NCBI RefSeq assembly: GCF_000003605.2
Contig: NW_003155253.1
Location: 184,106 to 196,648 of the forward strand
DNA: 12,543 nucleotides
Source of the DNA: Saccoglossus kowalevskii
Taxonomy: Eukaryota > Hemichordata > Enteropneusta > Harrimaniidae
Direction of reading: 5' to 3'
Shown here: positions 1 to 8,158 of the stretch, one piece after another
Layout: each line of letters opens with the position of its first letter
Position numbering within the stretch: the stretch's first letter is position 1
Notes under the pieces: model-generated
What the model saw: only the letters and a program-made list of their open reading frames with translations
What the model was told of the DNA's origin: nothing
The model's database searches: none
Position numbers and translations under genes: made by a program

Positions 1-75
1 GTACACATTAGGCACTGTTACAACTACATGTAGATATTTCATCACTTATATTGATTATTATATTGGAATACTTAC

Positions 76-228
76 CAATGAAATATTTTTCATCGTCTGT
101 CAGTTCCTCGCCTTGGAAGAGCCATGTTAATGTTGGTTCTGGTGTCCCCTTTGCATTGCAATAGAGGTTGACAGAGGAATACTCTATTCCACTCTTGTTC
201 TCAGGAACCTGGAAAAATTCTGGCATTT
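76..228 (-). CDS. Internal exon: first half of an Ig (I-set-like) domain
   Basis: The minus strand has an acceptor (eight T then CAG, ending at 229) and a perfect GTAAGT donor at 75-70, enclosing 153 nt in phase 1-1, the usual phase for Ig-domain exons. The 50 complete codons show the I-set pattern: a Pro-rich A strand (PEFFQVPEN), the B-strand cysteine in VNLYCNAKGTPEP and the C-strand tryptophan in LTWLFQGEEL. The second cysteine (YxC) is missing, so the domain must finish in the next exon, beyond position 1. The in-frame codons after the donor are intronic. The phase-1 acceptor requires at least one upstream exon at higher coordinates; I did not find it. Such domains occur in secreted or membrane adhesion proteins, receptors, peroxidasin/hemicentin-like matrix proteins and titin-like proteins, and nothing here chooses among them. 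Confidence 0.82.
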
Positions 229-390
229 CTGAAAAAAAATATTATCAGTTTTCACTGTAATTTGAATTATTCTTAAATCCACACCAAATTTTAATTTTGC
301 ATGCAGCATATTTTGAGAAATGTATCAAAACACTTGTAATTAAAAATCTTGAGTCGAAATGGAGCTCAAAAAATCAGCTTGTTGGCTGCT

Positions 391-402
391 GGGGGGGGGG
401 GG
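391..402. repeat. Poly-G tract (12 G)
   Basis: An uninterrupted run of 12 G lies 12 bp outside the left end of the 236-bp MITE. It is a homopolymer of unstable length, prone to sequencing or assembly error. Confidence 0.9.
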
Positions 403-414
403 TCTTCAAGAGAC

Positions 415-650
415 TTAACCTTTTCACCACCAGACTTCCTTGCCAAAATCTTTCTGCACTTTTTTCTTATATTCTTTAATATATCTGGAAATGAACCCTA
501 ATTTTGGAGCCAACAAACAAAATTTGAGTCAATTTTCAGTTTTTACTCAAAAGTTTTAGCTATTTTTGTCCCAATCTTCTGATGGAAACTATAAACGGGA
601 CTATTTTGTGAATTTTTGATGAAAGAGGAAACTGGTGGTCAAAAGGTTAA
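415..650. mobile_element. 236-bp MITE bounded by TTAA (piggyBac-like?)
   Basis: The ends are inverted repeats matching at 18 of 19 positions: TTAACCTTTTCACCACCAG at 415-433, and its complement with one C/G difference at 632-650. Both ends are TTAA plus CC, as in many piggyBac-type elements that duplicate TTAA. GAGAC also stands directly outside both ends (410-414 and 651-655), so a 5-bp duplication around an element starting TTAACC is the alternative reading. The interior is AT-rich, with no ORF of note. It is a non-autonomous element that would need a transposase from elsewhere. Confidence 0.7.
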
Positions 651-655
651 GAGAC

Positions 656-1586
656 AAAAACAAAAATATGAAGATCTATGATTACCTTTGTTTTTAGACT
701 TATTTTATTCATAGAAAGTGAATTTCAAATTACAAATTTCAAAACTTTTATAAGATGTGGTCAAGAAGATAATGGAAGGATATGACAGCTGTTTTCAAGA
801 TCACTATCTCAATATACAATTCTCTGTTGCATCCATAATAAGCCATTGAATTAGCACAACAAGTTGCATCACAGTAAAGCTTTGTGCGCCAGTAGCCTGT
901 AATATCGGCTTAAACCGCACAATGTTGATATACTGCAAATAAATTAATTTTTTTGAGAGGCAATATTGAAAATATCAAAATTTTGACAACACAAAGAGTT
1001 ACATTTTTTATCATGAATATATTAGCTCTAAAAACGCTGATATTTATGATATAGTAGTCAAAAAGTAACAGTACGAATAGATCCATGTATAGATGTGTTG
1101 TCATGTTGGGATCCTTGCAGTCTGTTTATATCATTGCTTGATGGTAGTGGCACGGGCTTTATTTGCATATGTATCATTTGTTTTGAATTACTCTGAAGTG
1201 CTCTGCTGATTTCCATATAAAGGATTGATTTGAACTTTACCACAATATCTAGTGAATACACTATAAATTATTATGAACTGTCAATGTCACGACATGTGAA
1301 TAAATTGTTTTTGACTGGATACTATTTATTAGATGTTATGCTTGGTTAGTACTACATAGTCCAAGTCATGCCATGTATACAGATAGTATTGTAATACTTA
1401 TATTACAAACGCATATACCAAACAAGATATGATGTGGGTTTATCAATGTTATTTTTGAGAATGGTAGTTTCTCTATCAGAAAGGTCATACATGTGAAACC
1501 TAATTATGTGTTTTAATGGGATTCTTAGTGCAGCAGATTTAATAAGGCTAGGGAAATAAATGAAAATAAGGGAACAAGTTTATTAC
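656..1586. other. Non-coding stretch, nothing recognised
   Basis: AT-rich DNA with short ORFs only on both strands, none with a recognisable domain or convincing splice borders. It is intron of one of the flanking genes or intergenic DNA. Confidence 0.6.
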
Positions 1587-1605
1587 TTAAAGTGCGGTAG
1601 TCGTC

Positions 1606-1652
1606 GCGCTGCGCATGTGCGAGATATATTGGGTCTCATATAAACAAATATG
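1606..1652 (+). promoter_or_regulatory. Possible promoter-like motifs in the left TIR
   Basis: TGCGCATGTGCG at 1610-1621 resembles an NRF1 site (YGCGCAYGCGCR) with one CpG changed to TpG. The start codon at 1650 sits in AATATGGCG, which resembles a YY1 site. Together these look like a CpG-type transcription start. The sites may simply be part of the transposon end. Confidence 0.18.
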
Positions 1653-1861
1653 GCGACTTTGACTGTTGCGCAGATCAACAAATATGAACTGAGATGTTTC
1701 CAACGCTTTAAGGTAGCGGGACTATTATTTGCATACTTTTTTTCATCTTCTAATTGGGACCAAACGACTACAAATAGACCCAGGAAAGTATATATTTTTG
1801 GAATCGCCAGACTTCAAGCTTTTCAAAGGTGTGTTTGTCATGCTCGTATCTGCATTCTACG
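1650..1861 (+). other. Candidate first coding exon inside the TTAA element, low confidence
   Basis: An ORF of 70 complete codons starts at an ATG in good context (MATLTVAQINKYELRCF...) and runs into a consensus GTGAGT donor at 1862; it would otherwise stop at 1864. The predicted peptide matches no family I recognise. An alternative donor, AAG|GTGTGT, lies near 1829. An exon ending at 1861 would be phase 2, so it could not join directly to the phase-0 STAG exon at 6577. It may be a transposon-borne exon, a domesticated start exon, or chance. Confidence 0.2.
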
Positions 1862-2998
1862 GTGAGTTACTTAATCAAAAGTGAAAAATTACTTTTTTTG
1901 TAAAAAAAATAATTACGCATTTTTGCTGGTGATAATAAGTTTTGTTTTCGCTTTTCCTAGTTGTTCAATAGTCTGGTAAATTGAATGTGTCTGATCAGTT
2001 TTATTCAAGCAACGCGTTTTGAAAAATAGTGTCCTGAATTTTAATTTCTGTTTTAGTCCCATTGACCGCAACTCAAACCACAACACATTGGTAAATAATC
2101 CATGAAATAGTTTATCTGGACACATTCAAGTTCCTCTCATTGTCACCTTAAAGCTGTGAAAATTTGGTGTTAATCCAACGACAATAAGTATACGTTATTT
2201 TTTGTTAAAGACCTTGTATTTTGAAAAACATGAACTCCTAGAAAACGTCGATGAAGTTACAGCAACGATTTTCAAGCTTGTTTATCTGCACAAACGATTT
2301 GTTTTCCCATCAAGGTCTGTTTTAACATGTGTAGGGGCATCCTAATGTGTAAGGCTATTGTAAACCAATAAAAATTAAAGGAATGGGATAGCTAAAGTTC
2401 GATAAAACGGCAGATGAAAACACTAAAATCAATGATTTTTTTCAGTGGCTGTGTGACCTTGTGTCTGACACATTCGTATGCAAATGACTAATCTGTGAAA
2501 TAAACAGGGGCGGAGACAAACCACTCAAATGTTTGGAAACACTCATTGTGTGTCAGATAGCTACTGATAACACATCCTAACATTGCTTTGTCTTGAGTTA
2601 ATCTTTGAAACTTATAGGCACACAAATTAAACATGTGTTGTTGATTTTAGAAAACACTACTGAAGCTGCCTTGCTTCCCTTCAGAAAATCTACATTTTAA
2701 CCAACTTACATGACATTCTAGGTTACGTTGAGTTTGTCAGATGAAAGTTTATAGTGCATTTCATCAATTAATAAATAAATGTGAAAATCAGAATTTTCAA
2801 CACAAATAATAGTCTCGCTACCTTAATTAGATAATTTTTCATGTTATTCGAAAGTATTTAGGAGTCACCGTCGGTAATCAGTGCATATCGCGCCCAGGTT
2901 AAACCTCATACTTGTGATTACATTTGAAGAGTGCATTGGATTATGGGAAATCAACACAAATGTCACACATACACAGCGCGACGACTACCGCGCTTTAA

Positions 2999-4216
2999 CA
3001 AGTATTGGGCGCAATTTGATTTCTCCTGGCTGGCACATGTAAGGTAGACATGCTTTCACACAAGATTATTATATTGCCTAAAAAACATTCAATTAGTGGT
3101 ATGCTAATGACATGCAAATTGACCATAATGATTTTGTATGACAATGTATGAGGGCTAGTGAGTGCTACTAATAAAATAAATATGTTTTGCAATAATATAA
3201 TGTTATTGTATCATATGACAAATCTATCAACACATGTGCCTCCAATGAATCATAAATATCAGTTTGAATTGTACATGTCAAGATTACTGTAAAATAATTT
3301 ATTACATTTATTTATTATGGGATTAGAGTTATAGTTTTCTTTTGTGAAAGGAAATTAATGTAATGCCATTGATACAGTTAAGGGCACAAAGCTTGGAATT
3401 TGTTTATAAACGTATTAATAAAATTTGTAAAAATCAGCTTTCATGAATATTTAATCATGATTGACTCAAAAGCTGAACATTGTCTACCCATAATGCACCT
3501 GCATGTACAATAGCACTGTGAACACCCACATATTAAAAACAAGGTGTTTGCTGAGTGGATGATAATTGTTTTTACATTAATTAAAACTAAAAAAAGCAAA
3601 ACAAAAAACAACAGATGGATGTGAGAATGTTATATGAATTGTGTGTATGTAGATGTTTTTGTTTTCTATTTACTACTGCATATTCTATATGTTGGTATAC
3701 ATGTACATGTATTAACATTTCTTGAACAATTTTCAAATTATTCTTTTCGTCATTACCCCGACTTGGTTGTATTTTCTTGCCATTTTTTGCATTATTGTAA
3801 TAACAAACTCTCCAATGGGTAGATTCTAACACATGACAGGACAGTATAATCAACAACTACTGAATCAGTCTATGCTGCATGCTGGCTTGTGCTATGCGCT
3901 TCACTGGGACTAGAGTACACTGGCAAAGGCTGGACTTCTTTTTTATTTTGTGAAAAAAAATGGTGAATGTTTTTAGCACAATCATGAAAGGAATATTTCT
4001 TTTGCAGTCACATGGTTTTAAAATGAAGTTTATGCGAACTAAACATGACCTTTTATGAGAAAACCATTTTTTCCACAAAAGCCAAAAAGAAGTTAAGACT
4101 TTGCCAGCCTAGGACTAGATTAGTTTCACTATTATGTATTTTGTTTTGAATTTGCAAATATTTGGTCTTATTCTGATAAACAAATCATTCATTTATCACA
4201 CATTTATTATTTTTTT
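2999..4216. other. Non-coding stretch with small palindromes only
   Basis: No gene found. It contains a perfect 16-bp palindrome ATACATGTACATGTAT at 3697-3712, an A-rich low-complexity patch around 3586-3612, and an octamer-like ATGCAAAT near 3113. The short ORFs have no splice support or homology that I can recognise. Confidence 0.55.
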
Positions 4217-4251
4217 AGTCCCCGTTCGGACGGAGTCCGAAAACGGGGACT
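4217..4251. repeat. 5' cap hairpin of copy 1
   Basis: The arms AGTCCCCGTT and AACGGGGACT pair perfectly over 10 bp. An inner CGGAC/GTCCG stem extends the fold with a 2-nt bulge. GTCCCCGT can alternatively pair with ACGGGGAC at 5491-5498. Confidence 0.85.
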
Positions 4252-4268
4252 TATGTTTTGCCCTGTGT

Positions 4269-4297
4269 GCGTCCGTCCGTCCGTCCGTGCGTCCGTG
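4269..4297. repeat. CCGT microsatellite in copy 1
   Basis: Tetranucleotide CCGT/GTCC repeats with two GTGC interruptions, placed just behind the 5' hairpin as in copy 2. Confidence 0.85.
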
Positions 4298-4390
4298 ATC
4301 ACCTGTATCTCGAACATGCATGGACCGATTATGTTCAAACTTCACTCATACATCACACATTATATGGGACATATGCACATGCATTTTTTT

Positions 4391-5290
4391 CATGATCCGA
4401 TTAACGATAGCCGAATAGCGGCCATTTTAAGGCCGAAAATGCATCAAAATGGCACATTTTCACCATTCCGGACCCGGATCTCAGTTATGCATTTTTTCGG
4501 ATCAAGTTCGAAATGGCCGACTGGCGGCCATTTTGTTTTAAAGAATTCAGTTCTGGATCCGTATCCGAGACATGTCTGGATTGATCAAGTTCAAACTTCA
4601 CACACACAAGGTACATCATGTCACAAATATGTATGTGCATTTGTTTCATGATCCCATTAACGATAGCCAAATGGCGGCCGCTTTAAGGCCGAAAATGCAT
4701 TGAAATCGCACATTTTCACCATTCCGGACCCAGATCTCAGTTATGCATGGACGGATTTCATTCAAATTTGGTACATACATTAAACATAATAGGACCTTGA
4801 TGCACGTCATTTTTTTTTCAGATCAAGTTCGAAATGGCCGACTGGCGGCCATTTTGTTTTAAAGAATTCAGTTCTGGATCCGTATCCGAGACATGTCTGG
4901 ATTGATCAAGTTCAAACTTCACACACACAAGGTACATCATGTCACAAATATGTATGTGCATTTGTTTCATGATCCCATTAACGATAGCCAAATGGCGGCC
5001 GCTTTAAGGCCGAAAATGCATTGAAATCGCACATTTTCACCATTCCGAACCCGGATCTCAGTTATGCATGGACGGATTTCGTTCAAATTTGGTACTTACA
5101 TTAAACATAATAGGACCTTGATGCACGTCATTTTTTTTTCCGGATCAAGTTCGAAATGGCCGACTGGCGGCCATTTTCTTAAAGAATTCAGTTCTGGATC
5201 CGTATCCAAGACATGTCTGGATTGATCAAGTTCAAACTTCACACACACATGGTGCATCATGTCACAAATAGATATGTGCATTTGTTTCAT
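4391..5290. repeat. Tandem array of about 320-bp units inside copy 1
   Basis: The landmark CATGATCC starts at 4391, 4647, 4968 and 5288, giving periods of 256, 321 and 320. The two middle units (from 4523 and 4844) differ at only about six positions by eye, so that duplication is recent. The first unit lacks about 64 bp, joined at a short CAT shared by both deletion ends. Each unit contains two half-units, each centred on an inverted GGCC/ATGGC motif, so the original period may be near 160 bp. Confidence 0.85.
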
Positions 5291-5500
5291 GATCCGCTTA
5301 ACAATAGCTGAATGATGGCCATTTTAAGACCGAAAATGCATTAAAATCACGTATTTTCACAATTCCGGAACCAGATCTCAGTCATGCATGGATGGATTTT
5401 GTTCAGATTTAGTACAATGTGTTGTACATATGCAGGTGCATTTCGGTCATGATCTGCTTTGAATGTATATGTCACTCAAATATGAACGGAACGGGGACGT

Positions 5501-5515
5501 GTCATTGACAATGAC
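5501..5515. repeat. 3' terminal hairpin of copy 1
   Basis: GTCATTGACAATGAC forms a 6-bp stem (GTCATT/AATGAC) with a 3-nt centre and is followed by TTGTT. Copies 2 and 3 have the same stem but a TTC loop. Confidence 0.8.
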
Positions 5516-5520
5516 TTGTT

Positions 5521-6576
5521 AACCAATGAAAACAATCGAAGACGCGAACATGTTCAAAATACCATAGCTCATTTAAATATGTTAATGTTATATTGAACGC
5601 AGCACGGAGAGATTTGCCGATGTTGTTGTACGATCTTTTTGGTTGGATTTTGATGGAAAAATGGCGTGATTTCTTTTTAAATGAAAACATTAGTTGGTTT
5701 CAAAAGATAAACTGAGCATTTGAAGAATAATTTAACATTGTTTACAGCGATAACAGCTCATTGTCGAAATGAAGCTATTAACCCATTCACACTAGCCGCA
5801 ATAAACATCAATACTCTTAAACAGGTGTCAATGACTACGGCAAAACTTTTAGGCATCAGAAAAGACTAAAATATCACCTTAAAAAACTGCAGAAAAATCG
5901 CCTTGGGTGGTTTCTTGGTGCGATTTTTTTTTTAAACCTGAACTGCTGAACCTGGCCGAATTTACGACATAATCCAGTAATAATGTTGTTTTTACAACAC
6001 AAACCAAACAGCCCTTTTCAGGGCCACCCACATCATCCAAAAAGAGATGTATACCGTACAAAATAATGTGTGTGTGCGTGAAATATTTTTTTTGTGTATG
6101 ACTACTGCCTAGAAAAATAAATAAAAAGGCAGTGCAGCCAGACGGATACTTTGTAGCCACGTGTTCATTGTTTGCGTACAGAGTGACCTTTGCTATTTTA
6201 CTGTTCCATTTCAAGTGTAACATGGTGCGTGGTCCTTGACGTAGTGCGTGTTTTTTGCCTGACTATACGCCATGAATGTCGTTAGCCACGAGTCTCAGAG
6301 GCACTAAAACAACGCCTTGTAATCGTGTTCATTGGAAAACAAAACAAATCACTAATAAATTTATGAAAACAGCTCCTTTTTGAATCGACCTAAAAGTACT
6401 CTTTTAATTCGCTCACCAAAAATCAATAATTTCCAATTTTAAGCTATTAATTCGCGCACGGTACATTCAAACATACATCATTATATACATCATTTGATTT
6501 ATGTCTTGATTTCAGTTTTGAACCAATGAGGACATGCTATGCTATGACATTACTCTTTCTTTTTCTTGTATTTCAG
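5521..6576. other. Presumed STAG intron or upstream region
   Basis: No exon is recognisable. A minus-strand ORF of 114 codons at 5879-6223 has no domain or splice support. A small inverted repeat ACTGCCT...AGGCAGT lies near 6104-6133. The last 50 bp form the branch and pyrimidine region of the exon at 6577. Confidence 0.55.
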
Positions 6577-6756
6577 TCTGTTGTTGATGATTGGATTGAA
6601 TCCTACAAGAATGACAGGGATGCAGCACTTATTGAACTTATTAATTACTTTATGCAATGCTCCGGTTGCAAAGGTTTAGTGGTTCCTGAAATGTATGTGT
6701 CTGGTAATATGGATTATAGTGATATTATTCGCAAAATGACTGAGGAGTTTGATGAG
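6577..6756 (+). CDS. STAG: STAG/SA cohesin subunit (Scc3 family), internal exon
   Basis: A pyrimidine-rich tract ending TTTCAG precedes an open stretch of exactly 60 codons in phase 0-0, followed by a weak but acceptable GTTTGT donor at 6757. The peptide holds blocks nearly identical to animal STAG1/STAG2: [11 protein letters not shown] at the start, CSGCKG in the middle and [11 protein letters not shown] at the end. This corresponds to roughly residues 95-155 of the vertebrate proteins, in the N-terminal helical region before the DNA- and RAD21-binding surface. It is about two residues longer than vertebrate STAG near the EMY segment. STAG is the HEAT-repeat subunit of nuclear cohesin, acting in sister-chromatid cohesion and, in animals, in CTCF-linked chromatin loops. 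The preceding and following STAG exons are not recognisable here. There are no stops or indels, so the exon looks functional. The in-frame ATG at 6526 is in the intron. Confidence 0.95.
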
Positions 6757-6829
6757 GTTTGTATTTGCTATGGTATAGCATTATGCCCTATGTATCCTGC
6801 TACTTTCTAGGGTTCTCTGTCAATAATAG

Positions 6830-7265
6830 TTTCTCAATTATTAATTCTTGTTGAGTAAAGTCCAAAAACTGGACTTGCGTTTTGTTGATCCAAGTGTCTG
6901 TATGTCTTCGTGTTATCATTCCTACTTATTCTTCGGATGCAGTTTTTCCAAATTTTGTTTGAATATTGCTACATTTGCTAAGTAATGCGATATATTGTAT
7001 GGATATCGTTCAGATCATTGTGTAATTACTTTGTATTGTAATTTTACTTTGCAAAAGAGGAGAAGAGCCTTTCGAAAATTTAATCCATCATTGTTACAAG
7101 ATAGTGCATATGTTAGAAAAGTAAAATAAACAGTCAAAGGAGTTGTTGATCAGTACAAGATACATGAAATGAATGTTTGGGACAAATGTGAATTTACTAT
7201 TAATCCTCAATTATTTTTTGATGTATTAAAACTACAAATACAAGGTATGACCATTGCTTATACAA
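6830..7265 (+). mobile_element. LINE (L1/Tx1-like) fragment 1: end of endonuclease and linker
   Basis: One frame reads GYRSDHCVITL around 7003-7035; SDH is the C-terminal catalytic motif of apurinic-type LINE endonucleases. The same frame continues with FRKFNPSLLQD, VVDQYK, LFFDVLKLQIQ and MTIAY, the linker usual between endonuclease and reverse transcriptase in L1/Tx1-type elements. Stops (for example at 7126-7128) show decay. Upstream, only weak similarity (KLDLRF, about 6860) remains, so the element is 5'-truncated within the endonuclease; the left edge is approximate. It lies in the STAG intron in the same direction as the gene. The reading continues at 9630 after an insertion. Confidence 0.75.
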
Positions 7266-7272
7266 TCAAATC

Positions 7273-7440
7273 TGTGTTAACAACCACCTGTGCAGAGCGG
7301 CCACCTGCTCATAGCGACTACCTTCGTTCAGTTCATTCATAATTTACACGTTAAAGACACTGGACCATCTGTCCAACGCAACCAGCGACCACCCTATTGT
7401 AGATCTATTCACACTTGAACCCATGTATAACGACCACCAA
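7273..7440. repeat. Degenerate CCACCTG-type 18-bp repeats, left side of insert A
   Basis: Units such as ACCACCTGTGCAGAGCG, GCCACCTGCTCATAGCG and GACCATCTGTCC, then CGACCACCC and ACGACCACCA, recur irregularly about every 17-19 bp in places. Related units (GCCACCTTCATATAAAG, ACCACCTGTCTATAAAG) reappear at 9550-9584. Confidence 0.55.
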
Positions 7441-8158
7441 CATTTCCATCAGTAGGTCTCAGCAAAAGGACAAAGCTACTTGCGAATCGTTTAGATTTCA
7501 GAGTACGCAATCTTTTGGGCTAATCGGCAGGGGGTGCATTTCAACTTGGTTTGTGAAGTTGCGAAAAAGTCCCATTGAATGTCTTCTGAATGTAACTAGA
7601 AAGATGTCATCAACTCTTTAACAACAAATTAAAATAGTTTTTCTCGATTGTAGTATACTATCGATCCCCAGCCGGCCAGCGGCACTTCCATGGAGTGTCT
7701 CACATGTGAAAAGCAAATTCCTGCCATCTCGTAAACAGAGAAAAATGAACCAGTTTTGTTAAGTGAGATGTTTTATTTACCTTGTCAAAATGAAATATCC
7801 AAACAAAATAATAAAACATTCGTTTATTTCGTTTTCGTTTGACTTTCTGATTCTACACCGAGAGTTGGAGCAATCGTTACGAGTTTGGTAAATTTTGTTT
7901 ATTATCAATGCTTTTCAAACACGGCAATTTTGCCTGTGCATTTTGTCACAGTGTACAATCGACGCTACTAACGATAGGACTGATTACCGCCTGTAATGGA
8001 ATATATGTAAGAGACTGGGGAATAAGAGTGTGAAAGATGGAGCTGGAACGCCAATGCGACCAATCATTGACAATCGTTGCATTGTTCTCATGCATTAATT
8101 TCATGAATGAATCCATGGGCAGAATTACTTGGTTCCAGTGAATTTACATGATATAATT
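7441..8158. other. Interior of insert A, nothing recognised
   Basis: AT-rich non-coding DNA without a supported gene. A weak imperfect palindrome (CAATGCGAC ... GTTGCATTG) lies near 8052-8084. Confidence 0.5.

Larger units (their letters stand above)
1587..2998. mobile_element. 1.4-kb TTAA-bounded element with CpG-rich terminal inverted repeats
   Basis: Inside TTAA at 1587-1590 and TTAA at 2995-2998, the ends match as inverted repeats at 29 of 34 positions (1591-1624 against 2961-2994). The shared core is CGGTAGTCGTCGCGCTG. Four of the five mismatches are C/T transitions, three of them plain CG versus TG, which is what decay of methylated CpG would give. TTAA is the best-supported target duplication; other flanking bases do not match. 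The inside holds no recognisable transposase, only a 71-codon ORF from 1650. This fits a non-autonomous DNA transposon of TTAA specificity, though the tips (AGYGCGG) are not the usual piggyBac CCY. Confidence 0.65.
4217..5519 (+). mobile_element. GTCCCC-family hairpin-capped element, copy 1 (complete)
   Basis: This 1.3-kb non-coding element begins after a T run with AGTCCCCGTT, folds back on AACGGGGACT (4217-4251), then runs into a CCGT microsatellite. A leader (GGACCGATT ... GGACATATGCACATGCA) is shared with copy 2, and a tandem array follows at about 4391-5290. Near the 3' end, ACGGGGAC (5491-5498) repeats the right arm of the cap, followed by GTCATTGACAATGAC and TTGTT. Copy 2 shares the first roughly 170 bp and the extreme 3' end, while the middle differs, as expected of two subfamilies recognised by one machinery. 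T-T flanks, subterminal inverted repeats and a 3' hairpin resemble Helentron-type non-autonomous elements. The 132-codon ORF crossing it is a by-product of the repeats. Confidence 0.75.

Noticed and set aside
2478-2485. Octamer ATGCAAAT as an snRNA or POU-regulated promoter
   Set aside because: A single 8-mer (another near 3113) is expected by chance in AT-rich DNA; no snRNA sequence or proximal element follows.
4269-4297. CRISPR-like or regulatory meaning of the CCGT repeats
   Set aside because: Simple microsatellite inside a transposon; no repeat-spacer structure, and the sequence is eukaryotic.
4253-4651. 132-codon plus-strand ORF as a gene
   Set aside because: It lies wholly in GTCCCC copy 1, includes the microsatellite and tandem units, and the unit length (320) is not a multiple of three; no domain is visible.
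5879-6223. 114-codon minus-strand ORF as a gene
   Set aside because: Low-complexity composition, no recognisable domain, no splice sites or neighbours supporting it; length is within chance for this much DNA.
6526-6576. ATG at 6526 as the start of the STAG-like protein
   Set aside because: The first 17 codons are the branch/pyrimidine region of a splice acceptor ending in CAG; STAG similarity begins exactly at 6577 and is internal to the protein.
6850-6873. AAGTCCA...TGGACTT hairpin followed by TGCGTTTT as a third hairpin-capped element
   Set aside because: It looked like another cap, but the region reads as decayed LINE endonuclease sequence (KLDLRF, later GYRSDH) and no microsatellite, tandem units or 3' terminus follow.
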